This document shows positions 24,501 through 33,322 of a DNA stretch of 64,000 bases, piece by piece. Every line of letters starts with the position of its first letter. Position 1 is the first letter of the stretch. Made by a program: the position numbers and the translations under genes. The notes under the pieces are model-generated. The model was given only the letters and a program-made list of their open reading frames with translations. It was not told the DNA's origin and ran no database searches. Source of the DNA: Ilex aquifolium (taxonomy: Eukaryota; Streptophyta; Magnoliopsida; Aquifoliales; Aquifoliaceae); the NCBI GenBank assembly GCA_951799425.1, contig OX637395.1:1508501-1572500 (forward strand), written 5' to 3'.

Positions 24501-26818
24501 GTCAAGATTCGAGATCAGGACATTTGAGTTTACAGCTCGTTCCTATTACCACTTCAGCTACCCTTGGGTTCTTGGGTTATATTTTGAAGTTGTTCATAAA
24601 ACGTTATTATTTTTAAAATGTACAACTTATCTTTTCAAGGTATAATTTTGACACTTTTAAAAGTAGTATTTTTCGCTTTGTGATTAATTATATTTTTTTT
24701 ACGTTTTCAAATGATATTTTAATTAAAAAAATAAAATTCATTAATTTTTTTAATGTCTACAATCATTTTAGATCATTGATTTGGGTGTGGAAAAAGTAAT
24801 TTCAGTGCGTGACAAAAAAAATTCTTTCCCATGGGACCCACAGTGTCCAAACCTTTATCTTAGCAGTCACCAATTTCCTCCACTCCTCAACTTAGCAGCC
24901 CTCAAAGGACATGTTTTTTTCCCGAAAACATCATGTCACGGGATGTAGAGTTTTAAATTTAATTTCAAAACAGCCAAAATATTTTTATTTTTAAAAAAAT
25001 GGAAACGAATTGATCATTTATTCAAAATTCCAATACTTGATGCAGTTCCGAAAGTGCGTTTTGAGATGTTTCGGTACATTTTAAGACGTTTTGACCAATA
25101 TTTTAGAACATTTTAGAAAATGAATTTTTAAACTTTTTATTCTTTTTTTATTGAATTTTCAAAATATTTTTTAAATTTTATTTTCTAGTTGGCCGAAATA
25201 ATACACCGAAATAATATTTTGATTCATGCATAAGATATGAGTTCTCTTATGTGAATTTTAAATAGAAAAAAATTTCATAACAAAAATAAAATATTTTTAA
25301 TTATTATTCGTAAAAGTATACAATAAAAATTAGAGGAAAGAAGCTGACAAATACAAGAGAAACATATTGCAAAAAAGAACCCTACTTAAAAAAAATGTAA
25401 AAACATAAAATAACCATAATTTCAAAAAAATTAAATTTTCACCTATTTAAATCATATGTCATCCGATCTATCAAACAATGTTACTAGGACCTAAATTATT
25501 GACTTAATTTACCGACTTAATTCAGTATCTCGTCTCTTGGTGTAAATGGGTACTAAATTTTTATGCATTAAGATGATAAGATTCTATATATTTTTTTTAT
25601 AATACCGTCGGGTGTGTTCAGACTTGTCTACACAAACTTCGATTGATCTCTTCTCAGATTCGATCAAATTTACGAGATATCGAGACTAAAGAATTCGTGA
25701 AGGATAATTAAAAAAGAAAAAAAAAAGTTATAGACAGAATAGAGGAGGACCAATCAATCCACTTTCCTTTTTTTCTGGTAGGGCACGAAATTATCTGTTA
25801 AAGGTTAGGTAAGAATGTGAAAACTGACAAATAACAGTAACGGCTCTTCATCTTCTCGAAAGATAACTCCGGTAGGTATTTCGAGTGATAATAAGATGAG
25901 CTATAAATTTAAATGTGGTAAGTTTGAATCTTGATAATTCTATAAGGTCTGATCATGAAAAATTTATCATTCATAAATTTACTAGTTCCGGAGTGAATGA
26001 CCTGTCTTTGATCGAACCGAATCGGAGAAAAAATTAAGTGAGCGTAAATTAGTCCAAACACCCCGCAAAAAAAAAAGAGAAGATAACCCGAGGGAGAAGA
26101 CTACAGCACCCACAAAACTTTTTGGTATGGTACTTTTAAAATTTATAACTTTTGAGGTCATTTTATAATTTTTGTAAATTGTAAATTATCCATACATTCA
26201 CTCAGATCTTCTCTTATACACTTTTTATTCGATTCTCTTTCTTAACCACTTTTTATTCGATTCTCTTTTTACCACATCATTCTCGTGAAGGACTTACTAT
26301 TGATGAGTGAGTGAGTGAAGGATCCACTTAAATATAATGAGTTCAAAATATAATGGACCCACTTGAAAGTATGATAAATAATGTATCGAGAATTGAAAGG
26401 GAAGTATACTAGAGTGAATCTCAGTCTCAAAAAAACTTGTAAATAACTTTCAAAACTTGTAAATGACTCTCAAATTTTGTATAATAGCCATCCAGTACCA
26501 AACTTTTTTTTGGGGTATGGTAGACTACTCCTAAACGGAGAGATCCAGAAAAAGCAATAAGAAACGGAAATTCCTGAAACTGAGCTACAGAAAGAGAAAC
26601 AGAGTACATATATATATAGAGAGAGAGAGAGAGGGTGTTACTTGAGAGACTTCTTTCTTGATGTTAGTACCAGGAAGATCTTTGGGCAGATCTCTAAGTC
26701 TCTGAGCAAAAGATGGAGAATCAACCAAGGGTTCCCCAGAGAAAAATCTGTTTTTGATAAGATCACTACTGCTGGGTATGGAGGGTATTCTCTTGAATAG
26801 TCTGGTTAAGGCCGCCAT
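21536..26818 (-). CDS. CYSC1: Bifunctional cyanoalanine synthase / cysteine synthase, mitochondrial
   Basis: PLP enzyme that makes cyanoalanine from cysteine plus cyanide, detoxifying cyanide from ethylene synthesis, with some O-acetylserine thiol-lyase activity. Minus-strand exons are 26818-26642, 24114-24005, 23585-23528, 23295-23032, 22845-22708, 22635-22584, 22341-22262, 22120-22061, 21845-21765 and 21634-21536. They give 372 codons (Arabidopsis CYSC1: 368). All introns are GT-AG. The N-terminus [13 protein letters not shown] with Arg/Ser content and NRFF-S looks like a mitochondrial presequence. PLP lysine is Lys94 in [10 protein letters not shown]. The substrate loop reads PTSGNMGIS, the Met form found in cyanoalanine synthases, where cysteine synthases have [16 protein letters not shown] binds PLP phosphate. 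The C-terminus is NMQPVSVD. The in-frame reading upstream of the ATG begins at GTG, so the ATG at 26818 is the start. Intron 1 (24115-26641) is 2.5 kb and holds several repeats. Confidence 0.96.
24400..24575 (-). mobile_element. Copy of an unnamed SINE family (copy D), within intron 1 of CYSC1
   Basis: Read on the minus strand it has the family's B-box region (GAGATCAGG and TTGACAACTTCATGG context near 24500-24545), then the GTGGATGATTTGC segment, and ends at TTGAACTAGAAG followed by an A run (plus-strand TTTTTTTTC at 24402). It is missing part of the central body compared with copies E and F. Confidence 0.5.
24940..25210. repeat. Diverged copy of the 36.4-39.5 kb repeat family in CYSC1 intron 1
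   Basis: Contains GCGTTTTGAGATGTTTCGG, ACGTTTTGACCAATATTTTA and AAAACAGCCAAAATATTT. The same order of motifs, with GTTTTGAGATGTTTCG and TTTTGACCAATATTTTA, appears at about 36660-36900 and 37690-37870. So it is a third copy of that dispersed repeat, not just duplicated spacer. Confidence 0.55.
25588..25712 (-). mobile_element. Partial copy of the unnamed SINE family (copy H)
   Basis: Read on the minus strand this has ATCCTTCACGAATTCTTTAG, then TTTGATCGAATCTGAGAAG, then GTCTGAACACACCCGACGG, in the order of the 3' half of the SINE body. No tRNA-like head is visible. It is adjacent to copy A in the same intron, in opposite orientation. Confidence 0.35.
25861..26076 (+). mobile_element. Unnamed SINE family, copy A
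   Basis: Head with TTTCGAGTGATAATAAGATG, B-box region GTAAGTTTGAATCTTGATAA (about 25918-25937), body with GATCATGAAAAATTTATCATTCAT and GACCTGTCTTTGATCGAACC, and an A10 tail at 26067-26076. Gene order and spacing match copies B and C. It lies in the first intron of the cyanoalanine synthase. Confidence 0.6.
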
Positions 26819-28385
26819 TGATGAAGCTTGAGAGAGAGAGAGCTGAGGCTCTTGGTAAGTATAATTTAACGCCACGGCACTTCAAAAATGATAGAATGTT
26901 CTCCATTTTATAGGAGAAATTGGTGAAGGGTTAGACTACCCTGCCCGCAATCTCACTGTATTCTATATGAATCCTAGGACCTTTAGTTCTCTATTTAGGT
27001 CATTTATCATCTTTATTTCAAATTTTGATCATTTTCGTTTACTGATCACCGGTACAAAAAAAAAAAAGAGTGATAAAAATAATTACAATCGTAAAAACAC
27101 TTATAAATATGATAAATCACTCACAAAAATAAAAATAAAGGGAGAATTACACCCAAACCCTCTTAGGTTGTCACTTCATCATTCAGACCTCTGAAGTCCT
27201 TACATTTGAAATATTACACACAGACTCTCTATGATTTATACGTGCATAACACTTAGACCCCTGCAGACCCTGCCGTAAATAAATCCATTAATAAATTACA
27301 CCTAGACTCCCTAAAGTTTGTACGCATATAATACTTAGACCCCTTAAATTTAAAATGTTATACTTAGACCAAAAATACTCCAATTAAAGATAGAATATCA
27401 AATATTTTAAATTTTACAACCAAAATTAATGTTCTATTGTATCATTTATTAAAAAAAATCAAAAATAAAAATTCAATTTTTTCTTAAAAAATCATAATTA
27501 GTATACAATTATACTATCTATTGGAATAAAACAAAAAAAATCAAACAAGGGATCTAAGTCATTCATAATAGAACATAAATTTTACAACCAAAATTCATGT
27601 TCTATTATGTCATTTATTGAAATAAAATCAAAAATAAAAATCTAATTTTTAAAAAAAAATCATAGTTAGTATACAATTATACTATCTATTAGAATTAAAC
27701 TAAAAAATTAAATAAGATATCAAATTGTAATTGACACAATATCTTTTAACTTTAATTGTGGTAGTTTGGTATTTTAATTTGGTTGTTTAAACGACCAAAA
27801 TAAATTTCAATAGACAATATAATTGTATACTAATTACGATTTTTTAAGAAAAATTGAATTTTTATTTTTGATTTTATTTCAATAAATGCTACAATAGAAC
27901 ATGAATTTTAATTGTAAAATTTAAAATATTTGATATTTTATCTTTGATTGAAGTATTTTTGGTCTAAATATAATATTTTAAACTTAAATGATCTAACTAA
28001 TATATGTTTACAAACTTTAGGGGGGTATGAATGTAATTTATTATTAAATACATTTACAGTAAGAGCCTAAGTGTTACGTGCGTACAAACTTCAGGAGGTC
28101 TGAGTGTAATTCTCCTTAAAAATAATTATCACAATAATGATAAAAACACTTATAACAATGATAAAAATACCAATAAAAGTGATAAATTACCCCACAAAAG
28201 TGATAATTTTTTTCGTCATAAAACAGCCCACAAAAATCGTAAAAACACTCTTTAAAATAGTAAATTTTAAAAGTATGATACCGATTTTTTTTGGGTACCA
28301 TAATCAAGTCCTAAATAGAGATACGATGCGAAAAAATTTGTGCTAAACAAAATTGTAGTTGGTTGGATACATAATATTAATCATT
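26819..28385. other. Promoter side of CYSC1 and adjacent transposon-rich spacer
   Basis: 26819-26990 should hold the promoter and leader of the minus-strand CYSC1 gene; a GA tract lies at 26831-26842. About 27010-27139 and 28118-28330 form one older AT-rich element with repeated GATAAAAACACTTATAA motifs and inverted ends (CTCTATTTAGG at about 26985, CCTAAATAGAG at about 28310). It is split by the 978-bp foldback element. Confidence 0.5.
27140..28117. mobile_element. 978-bp element with long inverted repeats (foldback / MULE-like)
   Basis: Starts GGGAGAATTACACCC and ends GAGTGTAATTCTCCT, exact inverses over about 11 bp. The inverted similarity continues inward for roughly 300-400 bp on each side, for example CAGACCTCTGAAGTCC against GGAGGTCTGAGTG, and GTATACAATTATACTATCTA against TAGACAATATAATTGTATAC. 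The left arm itself has two direct copies of a block of about 115 bp (about 27417-27530 and 27587-27700). Flanks are AAAAATAAA (27131-27139) and AAAAATAAT (28118-28126), a 9-bp near-duplication as Mutator-like elements make. It has no open frame, so it would be non-autonomous. Confidence 0.75.
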
Positions 28386-28612
28386 ATGGGGATCTCAAGG
28401 AGTAACTCAAGTGATAATAGAGATGACTGTAAATATAGACATCTTGAATTCAAATTTTAATAACTCTAGGGGTAAGGTCATTAGGGATTTATCCCTCATG
28501 TATACCCTAATCTCGACGTGGATGACCTATTTTGACCGAATTAAAAAAGAGATTAGTTGAACTATTAAGTATACATAAGTTGACCCAAACATCCATTGAA
28601 ACAAAAAAAGAA
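28386..28612 (+). mobile_element. Unnamed SINE family, copy B
   Basis: Head GGGGATCTCAAGGAGTAACT with CAAGTGATAATAGAGATGAC, then CATCTTGAATTCAAATTTT (the B-box region), body with TCTCGACGTGGATGACC and TTTTGACCGAATT, and an A-rich tail near 28603-28612. Possible short target duplication around TAATATTA on each side. The layout is the same as copy C, which has the clearest target duplication. Confidence 0.6.
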
Positions 28613-28707
28613 AGAGTAATATTATTGGAACATAATTTGGAGATTTAATGATTATGGGCACTAGATTGTTAGTGAGTCTCAATATTAAATTATCAGTGTA
28701 TCCTAAT

Positions 28708-29358
28708 TAGGGGTGTCAATCGTGTCAGGTTAAACGGTTACGTGTCGGATTAAACGAGTGACGGGTGAAAAATATACAAACTCATACACGACACGTTTAA
28801 TAAACGGGTAAAAATTTTAAACACGAACCGTTTAACCCATTTAAAAATTAAAAAAAAACAAAAAAATTATTATTTTTACAAACTTTTATACTCCATTTTT
28901 TTTTTAACAGCCAACAATGGGGAGCCACTTTATAAGCCAGCCAACACAGTCCACATGATAAAGGCAACAACCACTGCCTTATCTTATACAGCCAACAACC
29001 ACTATTTTCTTCACTCCCAGGCGATGTGGGATTCAAAGTGGTACTCTCTTCACTCCCTAGCCAACAGCCACTGCCTCTTATATAAGCCAATATTTTTTTT
29101 ACTATTTTTTCTTTAATCATTCATTATTTTATATATATATAAAATAATTATTAATTTATTATTATATTAATTTTATTTAAACGGGTAAACGTGTGATAAA
29201 CGTTCTGACAGGTCTCACCCGAACACGACCCGTTTATTAAACGTATTTAACGTGTCAACCCGTTTATCACCCAAACCCGTTAAGGTCTCACCCAAACCCG
29301 CTTAATTCGTGTCGATTCGTGTCGGTTAATCGTGTCATGTCGGATTTTGACAGCCCTA
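28708..29358. mobile_element. hAT-type MITE, large copy (651 bp) with a unique core
   Basis: Ends TAGGGGTGTCAATC and TTTTGACAGCCCTA are inverted repeats (11 of 12 positions). Flanks ATCCTAAT (28700-28707) and ATCTTAAT (29359-29366) match 7 of 8. Both outer parts carry the family's AAACGGGTAAA, GTGTCGGATTAAACG and AACCCGTTTA motifs. The middle (about 28900-29095) is different. It is GC-richer, has three AGCCAACA(A/G)CCACT-type internal repeats, and carries a snRNA-type promoter motif pair. The core may be a nested insertion or an acquired segment. Confidence 0.75.
28983..29032 (-). promoter_or_regulatory. snRNA-type upstream element plus TATA motif
   Basis: On the minus strand ATCCCACATCG occurs at 29032-29022. 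It is an exact match to the plant U-snRNA upstream sequence element consensus (RTCCCACATCG). TATAAG follows at 28988-28983, with 33 bp between the two. In plant snRNA genes a gap of about 33-35 bp marks Pol II transcription and about 23-25 bp marks Pol III. No U1, U2, U4, U5 or U6 sequence follows downstream, so no snRNA gene is called. Confidence 0.45.
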
Positions 29359-29369
29359 ATCTTAATACT

Positions 29370-31000
29370 ATCAATTCAATGATTATAATGTATCAAGTCC
29401 TTAAATTATATCCTAGGATTAGTGGAAAAGAAAATGCAAACTGCCTCGGAGACCCAACCTAGTACTACTAGTATAAAATCTCAATTACCATTTGAGTTAA
29501 AGACCAAATTTACTACCTATTCACACTATGAATGAGATAGAAGGAGCATATAATCTTGGATTTGAATTTTTTTTTTAGAATCTTGATGAATTTCAACATT
29601 TATAATTACGTCATTTGAGTTTGTTGCAAGCATTAATATTTTGTGGAAATTTATAGATCGAATGGTATTTGATATAATGGTCAAAGGTAAAAAAAAAATT
29701 GAGATTAAGAGAACTCAAATCTTATCACATGACTATGGTCACCACCCCTGTTTGACTCCCAAGTCACACGTTTTTTTTTATAACTCAGGAATCCCTACTA
29801 ACCGAGTCTAATTGGAATTGTGGGCGGTAGTCAATTTGGGTCTACGCACAAAATTTCATCTCCATGTCCAAAAAATCTAAGTTTCACCCGGTAGAATATC
29901 GATCCCTTGACTAATGCCAACTTAAGGCATCAATTAAGTGATCGGCCATTACCTGAACTAACCCTTTAGGGTTAAAGTCGCTGGTTTGAATGTCGTAATT
30001 TTACTCCCTTATATTAATTTTTGATAAAAAAAAATATATAAATCTTATGGCTATAAAAGGAAAATACCGTCCAGGTTCTTTTAATGGCTGCTAGCCTGCT
30101 AAGATAAAGGAATGGTCAATGAATTATTGTCACATTGGCCGACCTTCAAATTAGGATTCCAATTTGAGAATAATCCATTATTTAAATCACATTTACTTTT
30201 CATCTTTTCAAAACTCTTATTAAGGAGAATTAAAATAGGTGTTTAGCATCCAAAAAAACAATAAATACTATTTACACTTTATTTATTAAATTCAATCAAA
30301 AATTTTATTGCAATAATTTGGGCCTATAATCTAATTCATAACATTAAAAACTTAGAAATTAAAAAAACACTCAAAAGTCAACTCATATTTACTCCTACTC
30401 TCTCTCTCTCTTTCTCTCTCTCCCTGATAAAAAAAATAAAAAACAAAAGTAAAAGTTGAAATTAAACACTCTCTCTCCCTCTTTGTGGTAAAAAATAAAA
30501 ACAAAAGTTGAAATCTATTTTTCGACAACATTAACATATTATTCTTTTGTCTCTCTCTCTCACATAGTAAATTAAAATTTTTTTTTTTTTAAAAAAAATA
30601 ATACTAAAAATAAAAAAACCTTCATTTAATATTTCCGTTTTAGGTTTCAAATTGACTTAAACCGCCCATGAAGGTAAGTGGTAGAGTACCAAACTTTTTT
30701 TGGGTATGGTAAAACCCCATATGCACCTATAATCAAAAGATGCATAAAGTACATGATAGCAACATTTTGTCCAAGTCCTTTATTAGCACATGAAGTGTTC
30801 AACTTTCTGATCTTTTATTGTTTCAGCACACTACTCTATTTTACCAACAGCAATAATAATAATAACAATATGCGTTATATTATTTAAACTACTTGATGTG
30901 ATATGATCTTAACTTTTAAATATTTAATAAATTCAAATAACCGATAAAAGTGTTACAAAAGTGTGACGTGTGCAGCATTATTGTTTACCAACAATGAATG
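29370..31000. other. AT-rich spacer
   Basis: No gene was recognised. CT-rich tracts lie at about 30398-30424 and 30469-30482. About 29760-30010 contains CGGTAGAATATCGATCCC and GCTGGTTTGAATGTCG, short B-box-like pieces that may be worn SINE heads, but no complete element can be defined. Confidence 0.4.
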
Positions 31001-31330
31001 TAGGGCTGTTAGTCGAACGAGCCCGAGCCGAGCTTGAAAAACTTATTTTTTAATCGAGCCTAAAAAATTGTTCAAGTTCGGCTCGTTTAAGAAACGAGTC
31101 GAGCCTGAACGAGCCAAAAATAAGTCGAGTCCGAGCCGAGCCCGAGTATTTGCATATAAACGAGTCGAGTCTGTCGAGTTTGAGCTGAACTTTTAGGGCT
31201 TGTTTGCTAAACGAACCTAAAAATTTGTTCAAGTTTGGGCTCGTTTAGAAAAACGAACCGAACCTGAATGAGCCGAACCCAAGCCGAATTCAAGCCATGG
31301 TCGAGTAACTCAATTTGATTATCAGTCCTA
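31001..31330. mobile_element. hAT-type MITE, copy 5
   Basis: Ends TAGGGCTGTTAGTC and GATTATCAGTCCTA are inverted repeats at 11 of 14 positions. Flanks AATGAATG (30993-31000) and AATGCATG (31331-31338) match 7 of 8. The interior has GAGCCCGAGCCGAGC, AAACGAGTCGAGCC and related motifs, often in both orientations, so single strands could fold. Non-coding. Confidence 0.8.
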
Positions 31331-31789
31331 AATGCATGCACGAAGATATGGCAGATAGGAGTGGGACAGTGGCAGATACAGGCCGGACTGGATGGGTTAA
31401 AGATGTGCAACAATGGTTTCATGAAAAAAGACCCATTGTTTAATTGTGCATTATTTAAATTTGAATTTTTACAAACTTAGAACATGAATAATCATCTGTA
31501 AATTATACACATTGAAATCTCAAAAATAATATTCAATCCTCTCTCATTGTGAACCTCATTTGCTCGAAATTAGCATTACTACAATATTCGTTGGTCGCAC
31601 ACACATATGAATATGCATTGCACCGAAAGTTACAAGTACTTAGGGCATGGTTAAAATCATTTTGGGTCAAATTATGACTCTGTGGATCAACTTGGGACGA
31701 AAAGAAGTCAAGATCAATCCTACATAACAATTATTGTCATCAGATTTAATTATAACCTTACTCTACTTTGTAGTAATTTCAATACATTA

Positions 31790-32880
31790 TTGTGCGAGAT
31801 GATTTCCGTACAATAAATGAAACGACAGATCTCTTTCTTGGTGAGCTTGAATTCGCTTGGAAAGTTGTTTCAATGGAACCCCTCTTGCGTTTCCCACAGT
31901 GAACAACTATGGAGCTGCAAGCAGGGCCTCAATGAAGAAGTGATGAACTGTGGATGAACCCTCTGCAAAAACGATCAACTCACGGGTAAGTTCTCAAACG
32001 GAGTCCTGTCACTCAAGAAAGAAGGGTTAGAAAGACATCGGAGTGTTCTCCGACGTGACCCTTCCGACGCTCAAATCAATATTTGAGAAATGGTTTGAAA
32101 ACACTGTCTTATTGTTTGGGCCAGAGATTGCGTACTTGAGCTTTGAACTTGAGGGTGTTATTTATACCTTCTAGCAATTGATCAAGGCGGACAATTGGGT
32201 CCACTTGGAGGGAAGATACCTAATTGGTTCATACAGAGGACAACATTTGTTGCGCAAACCTAGATCAGAATGTCTACTTCTCCCTGCACCAAAAGCTTCT
32301 GCAGATCTACACTCGGGTCCCCAAGTACTTAAAGCACACTTCTCAGCTCCGCCAAGCAATGAATACATTCCACACTTTTGTTGAATCATTTAATGTGTCT
32401 TAGGCATGACTATGCACGCACAGGGACATTTTCATCAATCCCTCTTCAAGGAGTCATGAATTAATTATCTTGTACACCGTACGTGGCATGCCTTTATCAT
32501 TGGACATTGAACTGCCTTTCTAAACATTCCGATTGCTTTGGAGAGGGGGTCCAATGACTGATAGTCAACTCTACTCCCAAGCCATGATGCTCATAAATCG
32601 CTTTACCTGGATCATGGGTACGCTTGCCTCAGTTGACCTTTCCTATTTTTCTTGAGATCTCAACTCATCTCTTGGTTGGGACTGGCATCGGGGTGATTGT
32701 TCACCAAGTGTCAACGTGTTGCACGTGGGGTGGAGAATGACACTAAGGGAGCAAACAAGCCGAGGCTAACGCTCTTAGCGCCAAGGTAAGCCAAACACTC
32801 CGAGGTGAGCTATTATGCTGATGACACGTGTCGATTGCTCACTTGATTACAGAAACGTCCCATTAATTACCAAATTATTT
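31790..32880. mobile_element. Unclassified higher-GC block, possibly an LTR fossil
   Basis: About 1.1 kb that is clearly richer in G+C than its surroundings and has no recognisable protein. Motifs such as CCGACGCTCAAATC and the general style resemble plant LTR regions. Ends and target duplication were not found, so a solo LTR or LTR fragment is only a guess. It would be an old, broken copy. Confidence 0.25.
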
Positions 32881-33045
32881 TTTGGTTTTGTAGTTGAAAT
32901 ATATATACGGTTAGCATTTGCTTTGTAAAAGGAGTGGCCTCTCTTCTTCCCCTAACCACATGGCACCAACACTGTTTAGTCCTTTGCACAAACCTCTAGA
33001 CCCACAGACAATGCCGTTTTGTTTTCTTCTACTTGGTCCATTCAT

Positions 33046-33309
33046 AACCCCAAGAGGCAGCTTGAAAAAGTACCAGGAACAAACTATATCCATTCATAAG
33101 CCCAAGAGGCAGCTTGAATAGTAGGAGGAACAAACTATAAAACAGACGTCATGAATTCGAATCTTGACAATTTTATGAGGTCAAATCTCATGAATATCTT
33201 AATTTTGACGTGGATAGAGCCTTTGATCGGACAGGGGTGGAGATTAATGGAGGTGCGGATAAGCAGACTCAAACACTTCTGATCGTTGAACCCAAAAAAA
33301 AAAAAATAT
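33046..33309 (+). mobile_element. Unnamed SINE family, copy C, with perfect target duplication
   Basis: The clearest member. Head CCCAAGAGGCAGCTTGAATA, B-box region GAATTCGAATCTTGACAA (about 33153-33170), body with TTTTGACGTGGATAGAGCC and TTTGATCGGACAGG, 3' end CTGATCGTTGAACCC and an A13 tail (33294-33306). It is bounded by a perfect 13-bp duplication TTGGTCCATTCAT at 33033-33045 and 33310-33322. A 52-bp tandem duplication of the head plus the end of the target site (33037-33088 and 33089-33138) has lengthened the 5' end. Confidence 0.8.
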
Positions 33310-33322
33310 TTGGTCCATTCAT

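Noticed and set aside
26819-26875. N-terminal extension of the cyanoalanine synthase
   Set aside because: The upstream in-frame start would be GTG; the first ATG (26818) opens a typical mitochondrial presequence.
28983-29032. A real U-snRNA gene
   Set aside because: The promoter motif pair is good, but the sequence downstream does not resemble U1, U2, U4, U5, U6, U3, 7SL or MRP RNA.
31790-32880. Complete LTR retrotransposon
   Set aside because: No paired terminal repeats, primer-binding site or polyprotein is visible. At most a lone LTR-like fossil.
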